Shown: positions 27,161 through 40,297, numbered from the stretch's first letter. The stretch: 64,000 nucleotides of DNA from Plecoglossus altivelis (GCA_036571765.1 BROE01000013.1:10381690-10445689); one strand, 5' to 3'. The notes: generated by a model not told the origin, from the letters alone. A program made the numbers and translations.

Positions 27161-28862
27161 TCAATATCCATGTCTGACAGCTTAGGGGTCATGCTTCCAT
27201 GGACACACTGCAGGTGCTGTCATGCGCACACTTTCAACGTTCTGTGTCACTCACTGGCAGATTTGGAAGGAGACTGTCGCTCTGGATTTCTGCTGTTATA
27301 CTAAACTATTGGCAAAGGTAAGGTAAAGGTAAGGCAATAAAATACAAATGGAAAATTTTAACTTAATACAACCCTATTCCACGTTTGCCATGTTCAATAG
27401 AAACAGCTTACAAACAGTAGGAAAGATGAGCAGACCATCCATTCACACCCTCATGTTCATCTTGATTGAGGATCTTGTTTGAAAAATCAGAACTAGGTTT
27501 TGCGGACCCGAGTCAAAATTTCTTCTGATTCTCACCTCAGAGTTCCACTGTTAAATTCTAGTTCTTCACCCAAGTGACATTGTAAAGGCATATGCTGCCA
27601 CCTGCTGTTACTTAAGTTTGGAGCATGGATTTTCAAGTGTTACTTATATTTTTGATTTGACACGTTTAGAAATTCTGTAATGAAACTGTCACCACAATAA
27701 ATCTAATCTACTTATCTTAATGTGGCCAGCATTTAAATATAAAACAATATAGCATTTCTGACAACTGAAACAACCCGCAGGAATATTCTCTAAAGTCTAC
27801 TATCCATAGTGGATGTCGACAGAATATATGTACATCAAACATTCTTCTTAAAACAAAGACAGTCATAGCCAGGAAAGCCCAAAATCCAACACAAAGACAT
27901 GGACATGAGCAATGGTCAGTGTTCAGTTCACCACACTTTGTGACAACTCAACAAAATCAGCATCAACACTTGCTAGTGTGTGCTTTTAACGACTTCCCTG
28001 TTTGTATTCATCGGAGATGGACTGAGAAATATGCCGTAAACAAGTATTGGCAACAAAGTGTCAGTTTGATGGCACAGAAAACTGTGCTTAGCAAGCCTTC
28101 AAGAAAACCTTTCTGTTGGAAGAGAGTTTCTGTAATTAAGGAAAATAGGAGGAATGTGTTGGTGGCTACTTCCAAGGACACCAGTCAAACAATATTTTCT
28201 CTTTTTCAGGTGGGTCAGCGGACTGCAATTATTGACAAGGTCACCCCAAGACAATTCTTTTGAAATGTCCCCCCCCCCAGGAAGGAATCATGTTTGAAAC
28301 TGAAAGAAGTCAGACATCTCAAATAGCAGACATAACTGTCGCAGTTTAGATTGATTTACTATAACAAATGCTATTACAGAACTAGAGTACAGACGGAAAA
28401 AATTGTACAAGCCATTATATACAACCAAAAACATTTTCTTATGTAAATGAAAGCAATTAAACTAGCTTGCCTGTCATGTGTGTGTGTGTGTAGAAATGAC
28501 AAGCAAGGCACACACTTTATGAACAAAGCATGAAGATCAGACAAAAGCAACTAAACTTACACTTAAGAACTTGTGTTTGCATGTGTTTTTGCAGGGTGTG
28601 ATAAAAGCTCATGTTGATTCTACTTTGAGGAGTAGTGCTTATATGCTCATGTGGACATATGAACATAATTCCAATATTGCAAAATAACCTGTTACTTACA
28701 GGAACAAATCATGATTAAATATATCAGGCCCAATGTTCATAAGTGTAAAAAGGTGCAAAGTTTAGACCAAAAGTCAAGTGACTGGTCCGATGCACCAAAG
28801 TCATCAAAAATTACACATTTAAAAAAAGCTGTCTCATCATTCCTTCCTATAGCTAGTAAGTT

Positions 28863-31800
28863 CTAGGGCTTTCGGCGTCTGTGTGGAATAAAAAACAGAA
28901 TACGAATTAGGTACAATGAGATCAAAGATTCAGACAAAATCGCCAAATAAAAGAGGCGTGGAGTTGCTGTACTTACTTTTGATAGCCATAAGCTGAGCTT
29001 GTGCTTGCAACCGGAGCCTAAAAAAGAAAGAAAGGGTCCTTCAAACATGGTTGCATCCAAAACTGTCACTGTCCTTCAAAAAGGAAAGTAACAACCATGT
29101 TCTGTCCCACACAAGTCTGAGATGTTTCACATTTTCCCTTGGGTGTGGAGTTGCACCTTACCTCGTTCTCCGTGTCATCCCACTCTGTTCTCCTGTGGTC
29201 CTCTGGCTGTCTGGGCCCGTCCCCTGATCCGGACCTTCTCTTACGACTACATCACAATAATGTCCATGTTAACTTCCCAAGTACACCATGACAAACACTA
29301 AGACATTTGAACTGGGACAGAAGTAGATATTACACAAGTCTAAACTGTTCAATGCGAACCCTCAGATGTTTTAAGACTAAATGCAAGTTACCAACAGTCA
29401 ATTTTATGCCATTAAGGACATGAAATACTGACCTTACAAAATTTCAAAACACTCGAATTTCAGAAACGATTGGTAAAGTAGTGATAATTTACATCAACTA
29501 TACATGGTGTCCGACCAGCCTTTCAATAACAATGTAATGCATGTTGAAAGCCTTTTCATTAGAGCTACAGAAGGCCGTACCTTGAGGTAGATGGGAACTC
29601 TTGCGTCAGTGTTTCAATGTCTGTGAACTGCACAGCCTGGCCTCCACTTCTCGTTTTGAACACGTCCCCCTGAGGAGGTAACACAACCTTTAGAAGACGC
29701 TACTCCACACGGGCACTCCAGTGCTTCCTCCAACATACGCACACGACAGACTGACAGTATTTCCAAATAGTAAGTGACCAAAAACATGGTCGCGCTCGAT
29801 CCTAAGCACTGCAACGAGGAAAACTGGAGAGACGTTATCAAACCACATCTTGGGGAATCCAAAATAACGGAAGCCAAAAAGGCAGCTTTCATTTCTGTTT
29901 GAAACAAAATCACAGCTGTAACTTCTAAAACACATCACTGCTTTACCAAAAAGGATCCAACTTTAGCATCTTCACAATTATTTAAGCGTAACACGACAGA
30001 TGGTAATTGATGCTAATACATTCAAAACTAAACCAACTGAAGTTGGCGGCGGTGTCAAAGAAAGAGCAAATCAGAATTGTATAGGAGCCCCAATTGGAAG
30101 CAGCAATCAGTCTTTACCTTGATCAGCTTGGTCTCAATCTCCCCATCGGAGGCAAGCTCCTGGTGCGTTAGCACATACTTGTGGCATTTAGAAAGAGCTT
30201 TCTCGCTGGCGGCCGACACCTTGATTGCATGAGGTATGATTGGCTGCATGACAGTGCCTAAATCCAAATTAGAGGGTGGTTTGTGGTCTACCCATCTCTC
30301 CCCACCCGCTGAGTGCGAGCGGCGGTGAAGGGGGCGAACTGGCGTCCCCGTCTGTGATGAATTTCCCGGTCGCACGGTAGAAGAGACAACAAACCAGGAA
30401 ATTATTGACAAACGGCGGCAGAGTTTTGGGGTTAGTTATTGGCGCTCTTTTGGTTAATGAAGCAGGCCGAGTGCAGTGTAGAATTGGCGGCGCTACTGAA
30501 AGAGCAACTGAGAAATATTTTTTAATTAAGGGGTTTGGTTTGATTACTGGAAGCAGACAAGGGATTTTTTTGGGGTCAAATCATATTTAACAGCTATTTA
30601 CCAGTCAGTATGTCTCCATTTGAATGGCAGAAAATATTGCATGCTTTGGAAGGTACCTTGTGATATTTTAGTCACCGAACATAACAACAACAAAAATGTT
30701 CTCCCAGTCACGCCCCAGTTTTACAGGCTAACTATCACCGTGTTAAGAATGCTCATTACCCCAAAGCAGTGTCTCTGACACAGGAAACAGCATTATGCAA
30801 CTTAAGGATAAAATGTAACTTGGTCAGTGTTCTTGACAAATAATTGACCTGTAAGATAATGAGGGGATGCCGAGAAGAGAATGAGTAGGAAGCAGAAACC
30901 TTTCCGCAAGGTTGCAGTGAGCTCATGATGGAGCAGCTACACACCAACACAAACACACAAAGGACGTTCTACAACTAAGGGAAATCTTTAGGAGTTTAAC
31001 AGCAAGCCGCACATACACACGGTTAAGGAAAAACTGTAATCTCTACAAGCATATCTAAGAAAACTACGGCAGATCTATGAAGCTCTTGCATGTTTTTGTA
31101 AGGCATCTACAGAAACACTTCAGACCTATCTACTGGAGATCTACGGATGCAGTTCTACAAATGAAGACATTCTAATCACATACACTAAGACTGACCATTG
31201 AGCCTGACTTTAGGTCTAGCTTGTTGGAGGGTGTCTCTGAGGTGGGAGCCCAGCGCTGGCCACACCTGCGGCCCACACTGCTGCTGGTGTGGTGGGTCCA
31301 GTTACTGTTCCGGAGGGTTCTGGGAGGCTCCCTATCCTGCATAGCCTCTAGAGGGAACTTGTGCTCCCAGTCAGAGATGCAGGAGGCTACAGACACACTA
31401 ACAGAGGAGGAGGAGGGAGGAAGGGGGTGGCCCTGAACTGCTTGGTCCTTTGCCAGGTGTTGGTGGCGGGACGGCATTTTGCTGGAGTCCTGAAAGGGAC
31501 GGTGAGCGGAGGGGCAGGAAATTGAAGCTGTAAGTTGAAGTCTCAAGCTGTCAAATGTGGTTACATGCAAAGCTTGTAAAAATAGACCAGAGCCGTAACG
31601 TGGTGTGATTTCTTTTAAATCGGCCAAAAACTGACAAATATGGCGCCGATATATTGCATTTGCTTGGAATGGAGTGACAGATACACCTTGGACATGCCAT
31701 GCATGACAGAGTGGCGAGGAGGGAGGTCACTCACAGGCAGGGGTGTTGGCGAGGCAGACCTCTTCTGTGGAGCAGCTCGGTCCTTCTCTCTGGAGGGCCT

Positions 31801-34800
31801 CTGGGGCTTTTCAGGCCGGCCGGCAGCGCTGCTCTCCGTCACGATGGCCTTGAGCTGCTTAAGCTTCTCGTCCTTCACCCACAGCTTGTTTTGCAGCTCC
31901 ATCTGCTTGGCGTTAACACGCCTCTCCTGACACAGGCACAAGGACAAAACTAAACATTATTATTGACTCAAGTGACTGATTACTATCGATTACCGTATGA
32001 ATGGCAACTGTAGCGCTTTCAATGTCCTGTGAGGTGTCATTAAAAGCGCTATTAAAATGCAGTCCATTTGCCTTTATAGACCCAACTCTTTTGAAAGATA
32101 ATTGCATGAATCACAATGGAGCAAAATGAAGACATAAAACCTCAATCTCAATAAACTTCCAGTCCAACCACTTTCTAAAAGAGCTGCTACAAGATAAATG
32201 TTGCACAAACTACCCGCTCCCTTGAAACCAACACCAATCATCCTGTTGGCACTAGGGTGCAACTTACACACTCCTTCTCCCACTTGTGCTTGGTGTCAGT
32301 GACCATGCCCTGCATTCGCTGCTCCATGCGCCTCCTCTCTGATAGCTCCCGGTTCAGCTTCTGCTCCCGGCTCTCCAGCTCCTGCTGCAGGGAGCGCTTA
32401 TCCTCCTCGTAGATGTTGGTGGTTTTCTGGAGGATGTCGATCTGAGGATGACGCCAGCCCATGTCGTGGAGAAATGAGGAAAGGCTGATTTATATCATGT
32501 GGGTGGAATGCAGCCTGCGGGCAAGATATATCTGCTTAATGTAGGGGCTGTTCAACACATAAAACGCATAAATCGATATATATATTCGATGATTGTAAGA
32601 TGAGAGTTGGCACACTTTGATATGTCTCCTATTAATCGAAGTTCAAGTTCCGTGCCGAAGTATGTGTCCGCGAGAATCTTTACCAACGCCTCTCAATTTT
32701 AAGGAAACGCCGGAGCCATGTACTTTGAGTATAAAAAGCGAGTTGCAAGCGCGAGAAAGTAGTAGCAGTGGCTATACCAATAACTTAAGGTAGCGGAGTG
32801 GAGGTAGAGGGTGAAGATCCGAATCTTGGAGCAAAACCCGTAAAACATGTTAAATGCTTGAAAAACATCCTCAGCGCGGCAAAGCACGACGGCACCAAAG
32901 ATCAGTACCGACCCAAGTCATTTAACATCTTATAGGTGTGGAGCAGGTAGTTGACCTATACACTTAGCCCTATTTCAATTAAGTGTGTGTAATTGCAAAA
33001 TATGCGAAAAGCGAAATATTGTTTCAACAGAACAAAGAAACGAAGACGAGAACTACGGGGCGGGTCTGTCAAAAAGTGTGTGAAGAGAGAGCAAAGTGAC
33101 AATCTCGGAACCGCCTTTCTTATTTCTTTGATTCGGATATTTTATGCGTGTAGAATCTTACCGCAGATACAATAGGGTGCGTACTTATTTTAATTTGCTA
33201 TTGTGTAGGGCCGACTTTCTTTTTTTTTTATTTGATGGCTATAAATGGCAAGGATACAGCTTGAATCGCAGGAAGAGGACGTGCTGGCTTTGTGCATTGG
33301 CAATGAAGAAGTCGCCTAGCTCGAAAACATGAGCCAGATGATGCGATGTCGCTAAGACTGTAGAGAAGAGAGCTACCGAGTTCAACAACAAATCTGTTAT
33401 AGTTTCTAAATTTGTATTTTATTTGGTCATTTATAAAAATACCGCAAAGATGTAATTCGTTCTCGGACTATAAGCCAGGGAAGATAACATAACGAGCCAT
33501 CGAGGTCCCTTTCTAGACCAATAAAACATCTATAAAAAAAAAACTTTAAACACCTTTTTTGTGCACTTTATTTAAAAAAAACATATATTTTGTTTTTCGT
33601 TTTTTATTATTTTAACGGGTCAGGGATGTTAAAAGAGCAACCTGTTTTTGCACGTTCTGAGGATTTGTTTTGCACTGTGAATTTGCACTGTCAGTTTTGT
33701 TTTTGAACAAAAGGTTGGAAATTAATGTTTTTTCCCTTTCCGATTCATCGATTAATCGTACAAATAATCGACAGATGAATCGATTATTGAAATAATCGTT
33801 AGTTGCAGCCCTAGTTTAATGCCACGATTTCTAGTATAGCGAACCAAGTGAACCTGTGGAACCTGCCAAAAAATCATTTGTCTAATCAAGCTTGAAGTTA
33901 AATACATTTTGTTCACACATACGCAATATGGAATTAATAAAACCTCACCACTACTTTAGCTACCTTGTATTCCAGCATTTTGGATTTTTTCTCCAGACGT
34001 TCGATCTCAGTCTTCTGGTTAGAGATGACTTTTTCCTTGTCCCCCAGCTTTGCCCTCTGGTCTTGGATGAAGTTCTCCTTGGCCATGAGGTTGCCGTCAA
34101 ACTCCTGCAGCATGGATTTGAGTTTGTTGGCTGTGGAAGAGAGGTTTGTTACGGAAACGTGACAATGTAGATGTGACTGTCTATGCAAGTGCAGAGTTTC
34201 CTGATCTTTATGATAAATGGTTGTTCGTGTCCAGTTCCCTGTCCCTGCTTCAGGTGGCGAGTGTGATGCATGTGTAGGTCTTTACCAGTCCTGGTGTACT
34301 GCTCGGTCATCATCTGGCGGACGCGGTGTCTTCTCTCCAGGGCCTCGATGAGGCGGGGCATGGTCTGGTCGTCTGTGGGGTCCAGTAGATCAAGAGAGGG
34401 GAGTGGTGGAAGACTGTCCAGGAGGTGGTTCAGTACCCCTGGGTCATCTTGGCCAAAGCAGAAGGGGCACATGACAGGTTTATTCTTTCCATTTAATTCT
34501 TCTGGGAGGATTTGCTTGTTGGTTTTACAATACAATTCGAGCATAGTACATTAAGATTCTTGATAATACATATACAATACAATATGTACAATCTGCGAAG
34601 TTTCTACATCTGTTGAATGCTGACCACTTTCATTGCTTGAATCTAAATACTCATAATAAAGAAGACGTACACACCAAAGTATGCGTAAAAGCTAAATAGA
34701 TTACCTAAACAGATGTATATACACACACATAACATATCTGCACATTAGACACCGTTTAAATTATTATAATTTTTTTTATCGCCTTGACTTTAAGTTCTAG

Positions 34801-37800
34801 ACAATTTATTCATAGGTTTTCAGCGATCCTCAGGATGTGATATCAAAGATAGTCTATATTCCAATTCACATTGATACATAAATAGTGTGGTAGATTTGAA
34901 CAGTACCGATGTTGCTGGGTCCCCCATGTTCCTCCAGGCGCTGGGTCAGCTCATCCCTGAAGGCCTGATTCCTGTGTCTGCGACCTGCCGCTAGGCTGCA
35001 GATGGGCCGGTCCACAGGCCTGGCCACCTCCACCTCCTGGGTCATCTCCGCAAAGCGCATCACCAGCTGTCAACACAGTAAGTAAGTAGTAGTAGTAAGG
35101 ATAGGCCAGGCTTGCTTACATCAATGCACAACATGTCCTTAAATAACCGTTGATTGATTGCTTGTCTATCATCATTGCTCACTGTCATCCCACCACATTG
35201 AATCAAGGTTTCAGAGAAAATTAATCCAAAAAACATACCCCAGTTTCTTCATAATCATCAGCTTTCGGGTTGACACACACCACCATTCTGACTTTGCCTT
35301 CACCGTCAAAGTAATTCTTGAACAAATGCGTTACTTTGGAGTCTCTGTAAGGTACCATCTGCAACAGAAACTGACTGTCACTTCAAGTACGCTGGGAAGG
35401 TTCTAAAAACGAAATCATACAAACACATACATTTATTATAACAATACAACTGTGAAACTAACAGATTTTACAGACCTTGTTTGTCCCACACATCTGGTTC
35501 TCTCGTAGCACCTCCATACATGTGCGCAGAGTCATTAGGGATTGGTTTATGTTGCCTGAGGAGGAGATGCAGCAAGAACACAGTTAGTACTGGTCACATC
35601 AGAACGGTCTTAGTTCCAGGAAACATTAGCGTGGTCTTGCTTCCAGAGCTTACCTGCTTCTCTGAGGCGGCTGCCCTCTGCTCTGGTCCTACTGGTGCGC
35701 TCGCTGCCAGCCAGGTCCACCAAACACAGCTGGCTCACAGTCACCTGGTTTTTATCCTAGAAAAACAAACAGGCATGTTCATACAAACAGTGTGAGTAAT
35801 CGTATCATTATAAGCCTCTGTACACAGGGTCTCTGTATATTTTGCCCTTTGAAACCAAGTTAATGAGCATTCTTGACTAGGCATGTAATATCTGCATGAT
35901 TCTCAAGGCATGATATAGATGCAGGTGCCTACATGGAGACTTGTTCACCTGCTAACAAGGATGTTTCTTACCTGTAGAATGTAGTCCCCATCAGCATCCA
36001 ACGGTGCCTGGGCCAGTTTGACTATGAACACACTGTGGGAGCGACTTGACTCGCGGTTCAGCTGTGTGTTCGCTATCCTCCTCTTCTTTTGACCTGCATC
36101 CAAGCACAGACAGGCAAGTCAGATCATCAAAGACTGCAAACGCCGGTGTTCTCCAAAGTTAGATTTCACACTCACCCCGCCAAAACACTTCAAAGGCTTC
36201 TTCAGTGGACTTCACCTCCACCTCTGTACATCCAGCCACATACATGTTGTGATTCTGATCCTCGCGAAGAATCTTAGACTGTGGTGGTCTGATAGAAGAT
36301 GGAGAGGTTAGGCATAGAAAGACTAAAATCAAGCACACATTGTTTACAATGATGGCCAACCAAGATGAATCCAACTAAACTGCCATGACAGTCAATCAAC
36401 TGAAGAGAGATGAGTCTGCATTTGTCATTTACAGTATGCACAGCATTACAATCAGATGCGGGGCACACGAATTTGAGCCATTCCAGGAAGCTTGAGCCTG
36501 ACTTGGGTCAAAGACAAACCACGCAGAGCCAATCACACCGCTGACACAAGCCTCAAAGCCACTACCTCTAATGAAAGGGGAACGAGGAGGAAAGTCTCTT
36601 TATTCCAGCTCATGCTATAAGCAGGGACTTTGATTAGGAGGGAATGGGAAAGGGATGACAGGAAATCATGATACTACATGTACTGCCCAGTTACTAGCGA
36701 GAAGGGGGAAGAGTAAAGGGGGGCATATTGTATACACTGGTAACATACACAAACTCAGGGTTCCGCACAGGTGTGCCTCCACCCAGCCACCTAATGAAGA
36801 CAAAACATGTCAATCTCTGATGTAGCAAATAGGCCTAGACCTCTAACAAATGAGGAGCAACACACACTATGGCAACAAAAAAAACTGGAGTAAATGACCT
36901 TCACTTTCACAGTGACAGTCATACAGACAAATATGCCAAAGAAAAGGACCTCATAAGAATTTACTGTAGCAGACTCATATTGCCACATACATGGTAACTG
37001 AAATTCATTCAACCGAGCCCATCGTAGCTAAATTGGAATAATGGTAAAAGAGCATTTGACTTACTTGGGTCTAATAGGATCATAGGGCACATCCTCCAGG
37101 AGATCATAGATGTAGTTGTTGTATATTTCGATGTAGGACACAAACACACTGTAACAACTGTCCTCATCCACTCCCTCAGACCTGCAAGCCTCCTCTGGGC
37201 CAATCATGTCTGCAAACTCCGGGTCTGGTTTTTGTCTAAAACAGATCATTTAGACAATAGTAGTCCACTTTCACAGGTTGAGTCACACACCACACTATGT
37301 CAGCAAACTACTAATAAAAAGAATAGACCGATAACAATTCTTTAATAATCTGATATGCAAAACATTAACTGAGAAATTTGAAAAAGAGTAGCCAGAGTTA
37401 TTTATTTGTAGCTGAAAACGTGGTTCAGCCATGAAATACATACTTTGAGGAAGGAGTCTTTGGCACCGACTGTTGACTCTCTCTCTTCTGCCTCTCAAGG
37501 AGGGCGTCCACTTGGTTCTGGATCTCCATCCCATTCTTGTCATCTGTCCTAAACACCTGAAGAACAGAACATGTTCACCGTTCTAAACAACCCTATTAGA
37601 GGTTACTTCTTATGAATACCTGAACACACTGAACCCATACGATTCAAGTACAGATTGTATTAGAACTCTTGTTTCTTACATATCTCTTAGCCTGAAAAGG
37701 GCTGATGCTGTTGAAAAGCATGTCCAGCGAGCGAGGGAGGAGTCCACCTTCTCCAGGGGATCCTGTCATGGTGAAGGTCTTTCCACTTCCTGTGACACCA

Positions 37801-38959
37801 TATGTGAACAGCAGACCTGATAGCAACAGAGGAAAACTCTTCAGTAGTATCACAACTAAACACACAGCATTGTGCACTATTACTTACTAACTTAGACAAA
37901 TGAGTTGTTCTTCGTCACCTACCATTTTTACAATGAATGAGATCCTCCACCAGCGGTTTGGCCACATCTTTAAACAACTCGTTTTGGGTTGTCTGGACTC
38001 CAAACACCTTCTTGAACGAGTACTGTGTCTGAAAGCCAAGAGAGGAATGTGTATTGCTATTTCTTAGCCAATTTGTCTTCAATCCCAGCCAGGGACATAA
38101 GGTGTATGTGACCCTCTTACTTCTTTGTATTCTCCATTCCGGTTGGCTTTCAGGCCATCAGGAGCATGCAGCTGAATAGTAGTGCTGCTTATCATTTCTA
38201 TGCAACACTCCACATCCTCTGCTCCCAGTGGACGTATACGACAGTACACCTAAACACAGAGAAAAACGCACTTGAAATCAATCCAATATCTAATGTCTGA
38301 CTTTGACATGATATGGTAGGTGGTGATAAAGTCTTATTCAGAAAGGGTAGCGAGGGTGGCATTCAACTCACTCCAACCGGGTCTTTCTGTGCGTTTGACG
38401 TTTTCTTTGGTACTGGCCTCCGAGGAGTTTTTCCCTTTCTGTAAAGTAAAGAAATTGAGGACATCAACAGCAAGCACAATAGAGAGTTTGGCTTATTTCT
38501 GACCGACTACACGCAACACCAATCAAGAGTAATTGAAATATACCAAGCAGGTGCCAGTACGTAGATTAAACAACTGTGACTGCATTCCAAGTAATTAAAC
38601 AAACCGAGCTCTTCTCTAGCTAGAGCTACCTAGCCAACTACTAAACGCTGCAGCATGTTTAATCTAAATTATCTTATTTAAATGATAAAATGCTACGTAT
38701 AAACGATGGTAATCAACCCATAATTGACACACAATTGTTCCAGGGTGACGGCATGTCAATAAAAGACTTACTAGACTAATATTATAATGCCAGGCTAGCT
38801 ACAGTACTGTAGCTTAATTGTTAAAGCGGCACGATACGTCATCAGGTAACTGACGAGAGTGCAACATTCATTTTCCTGCAGTAAGGACTCACTAAGAAAC
38901 GAATCGTAAACTATAAAGCAATTACATATACGTAAATATACTCACGTCGGTCTCTGCAT
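28863..38959 (-). CDS. kif23: Kinesin family member 23 (MKLP1/CHO1), complete, 23 coding exons
   Basis: Plus-end kinesin-6 motor of centralspindlin. With the RhoGAP Cyk4/RACGAP1 it bundles the central spindle and midbody for cytokinesis. Coding exons, in transcript order: 38946-38959, 38372-38438, 38121-38249, 37923-38028, 37680-37816, 37444-37556, 37065-37235, 36176-36288, 35972-36093, 35654-35756, 35476-35555, 35239-35358, 34907-35066, 34286-34447, 33964-34130, 32268-32441, 31735-31926, 31196-31489, 30118-30351, 29581-29669, 29162-29246, 28977-29017, 28863-28878. They sum to 2889 nt, 962 codons plus TAG, with every phase consistent and GT-AG introns; the family is about 960 aa in human. The motor carries P-loop GVTGSGKT (about 112-119), switch I NRESSRSHS (296-304) and switch II DLAGSE (338-343). 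A coiled coil follows at about 510-690. The tail holds RRSHSAG, matching the 14-3-3/Aurora B site, and the basic RKRRSGS. The protein ends KRRKP. The start ATG has an in-frame upstream TAG. No damage is seen. Confidence 0.97.
31196..31489 (-). other. kif23: kif23 exon 18, CHO1-type cassette exon
   Basis: This exon is 294 nt (98 codons) and is phase 0 at both ends, so it can be skipped without a frameshift. It sits where human KIF23 has the exon that separates the long CHO1 isoform from the shorter MKLP1 isoform. The match to that exon is clear around VSVASCISDWEHK but weak after it: the human basic, tryptophan-containing segment is replaced by a Ser/Thr/Pro-rich stretch. The acceptor has a good pyrimidine run. 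The donor is GTCAGT, weaker than most others in this gene. Isoform use is inferred from exon position and phase. Confidence 0.85.
32542..33813. mobile_element. Non-autonomous hAT-type DNA transposon in kif23 intron 15
   Basis: The element starts TAGGGGCTG and ends CAGCCCTA, so its termini are imperfect inverted repeats. It is flanked by 8-bp target-site duplications, GCTTAATG at 32534-32541 and GTTTAATG at 33814-33821, with one mismatch. The right end carries the series of ATCGATTAAT-like and AATAATCG motifs that I know from abundant teleost hAT elements. The interior is 1272 bp with only short open frames and no recognisable transposase or BED finger, so it looks non-autonomous or decayed. 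It lies between kif23 exons 15 and 16 and does not disturb the splice sites. Confidence 0.8.
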
Positions 38960-38999
38960 TATGTAGTTCTATTGTGTAGTAGTTCTATAGAGTGTTGTT

Positions 39000-39125
39000 T
39001 ATGCCACCACGCAGTGAACTCAACTCTGCTGAGCGGCCCTTCTATATTTGAAAATTCCCTCTTCCAAAACGTCTGTTTCCGGTTTTGTCTTTCGACCAAT
39101 AAAATCTTTCACTAAATGTCCCGCC
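39000..39125 (-). promoter_or_regulatory. kif23: kif23 proximal promoter with cell-cycle elements
   Basis: The region just upstream of the kif23 start holds three motifs typical of G2/M genes. A TTTGAA (CHR-like) lies at 39047-39052, an NF-Y CCAAT box at 39096-39100, and an E2F/CDE-like TCCCGCC at 39119-39125. An ETS-like TTCCGG lies near 39077-39082. CHR plus CCAAT sites are the known targets of MuvB/DREAM and NF-Y, and mammalian KIF23 is regulated in this way. The transcription start is not visible; the boundary at 39000 is approximate. Confidence 0.55.
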
Positions 39126-39572
39126 TCAAATTAATGTTTAGACCTCCGGATAGCGGAGTTTCGTCTCATCTTAAATTTAAGATGTGCTCTTGAAATCTAA
39201 TTGCAAGTGGGGGTTTTTTCTCATAATCTTCTTAAAATATTAAACGTAAATGTATAATCCTAATGTTTGTTCACAGGCCTAGATTTAAAGGGATCTTATT
39301 TTTTCCAAGTGCAGACGTGAAAACCTCCCTCTATAACCTACACTAATGAGTTTATAATGGTGGCTACATAATTTAGATATCGCCCCAAAGGAGATTCATA
39401 CAAAGTAAATATATTGATTACGCATAAAGGTAATCTAATTAAGGTATAGGTAGGGCCTAGAAATGATTTAAAGTAAACGTTTCAATTTTGACTGTTTAAC
39501 TAATAGTTCTACACAAATTAAGCATAGGCTATAGTAGTTTCATTATAAAACAAAAACGTTTCTTTTATCATA

Positions 39573-39578
39573 TTTATT
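39573..39578 (-). terminator. paqr5: Candidate polyadenylation signal of paqr5
   Basis: AATAAA on the minus strand lies about 720 nt after the paqr5 stop codon, and is the canonical signal I located there. Cleavage would fall near 39550-39560. That leaves only about 450 bp before the kif23 promoter motifs. The call rests on the motif and its position alone. Confidence 0.5.
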
Positions 39579-40297
39579 GGACAAAAATACTTAAGAAATA
39601 TCTGTATTTAATGGGTACCTTTCATGCAAAGTTAAATATTTTATACATATACACATTCTAGTAAATAGGAAGACAGACGTCCATGACAATGCTCCCAATT
39701 CAGTCTCCCCATATAGTGAGACCCACGCTTTGAAATTGCACAATACATTTGGTTTCATAAAATAACGGAATACACGTACAGAATACACATGGTAATACAG
39801 ATTTCCTGTCAAAGGACATCGTTTGCATTTATCATCCACTTTCTGTTTTCCGGACAAATTTTCTCTTCACGTTACACAACAAAACTGGGGAAAGAAAGAG
39901 GTGTGTGTACCCGTCATTAAGTAAACCTGCTACCATTTTCATCCTTCATCATTCATCAGCAACTTCATAGCTGTAGCTTTTGTCAGAATATGTACAGTAC
40001 AGAACATGTTCCCCCAGGTCAGATCCTCTTTTTTTAGCACTATTTTACCTATATAAACTGTGCCATTGTCATTGGAACTGTTTCAAATGCCTATGGATTA
40101 TAATGCGTGGATGCATCACCAGTCCATTGTAAAGTTACAAGTCAATTCCTATGAAAAAAGAAAGGATGCTGTGTCAAGCCATGGAGGTTCGCTGCCATCT
40201 TAGCTCACTCAAGGTCCACCCATAACCGCCTAAGCACAAGGGCTTTTGAAGATGGAAAATAATATTATGTTAACTCTTTAAAAGTCAATACTTAAAG

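Larger units (their letters stand above)
17032..28862. other. Gene desert and kif23 3' flank, proximal part
   Basis: No exon is recognised. The kif23 3' untranslated region must start at 28862 and run downward, but no canonical AATAAA or ATTAAA was seen on the minus strand in the first several hundred bases, so its end is undefined. The stretch contains several candidate regulatory blocks (17461-17800, 18600-19340, 20260-20420, 22560-22760, 25960-26030 and 26750-27160) separated by CA/GT repeats. The 186-codon minus-strand frame at 19401-19961 has no recognisable domain. Confidence 0.65.

Noticed and set aside
1..28862. RPLP1 or TLE3 exons expected from human gene order
   Set aside because: I looked for their conserved peptides by eye on both strands and found none; a tblastn search would be decisive.
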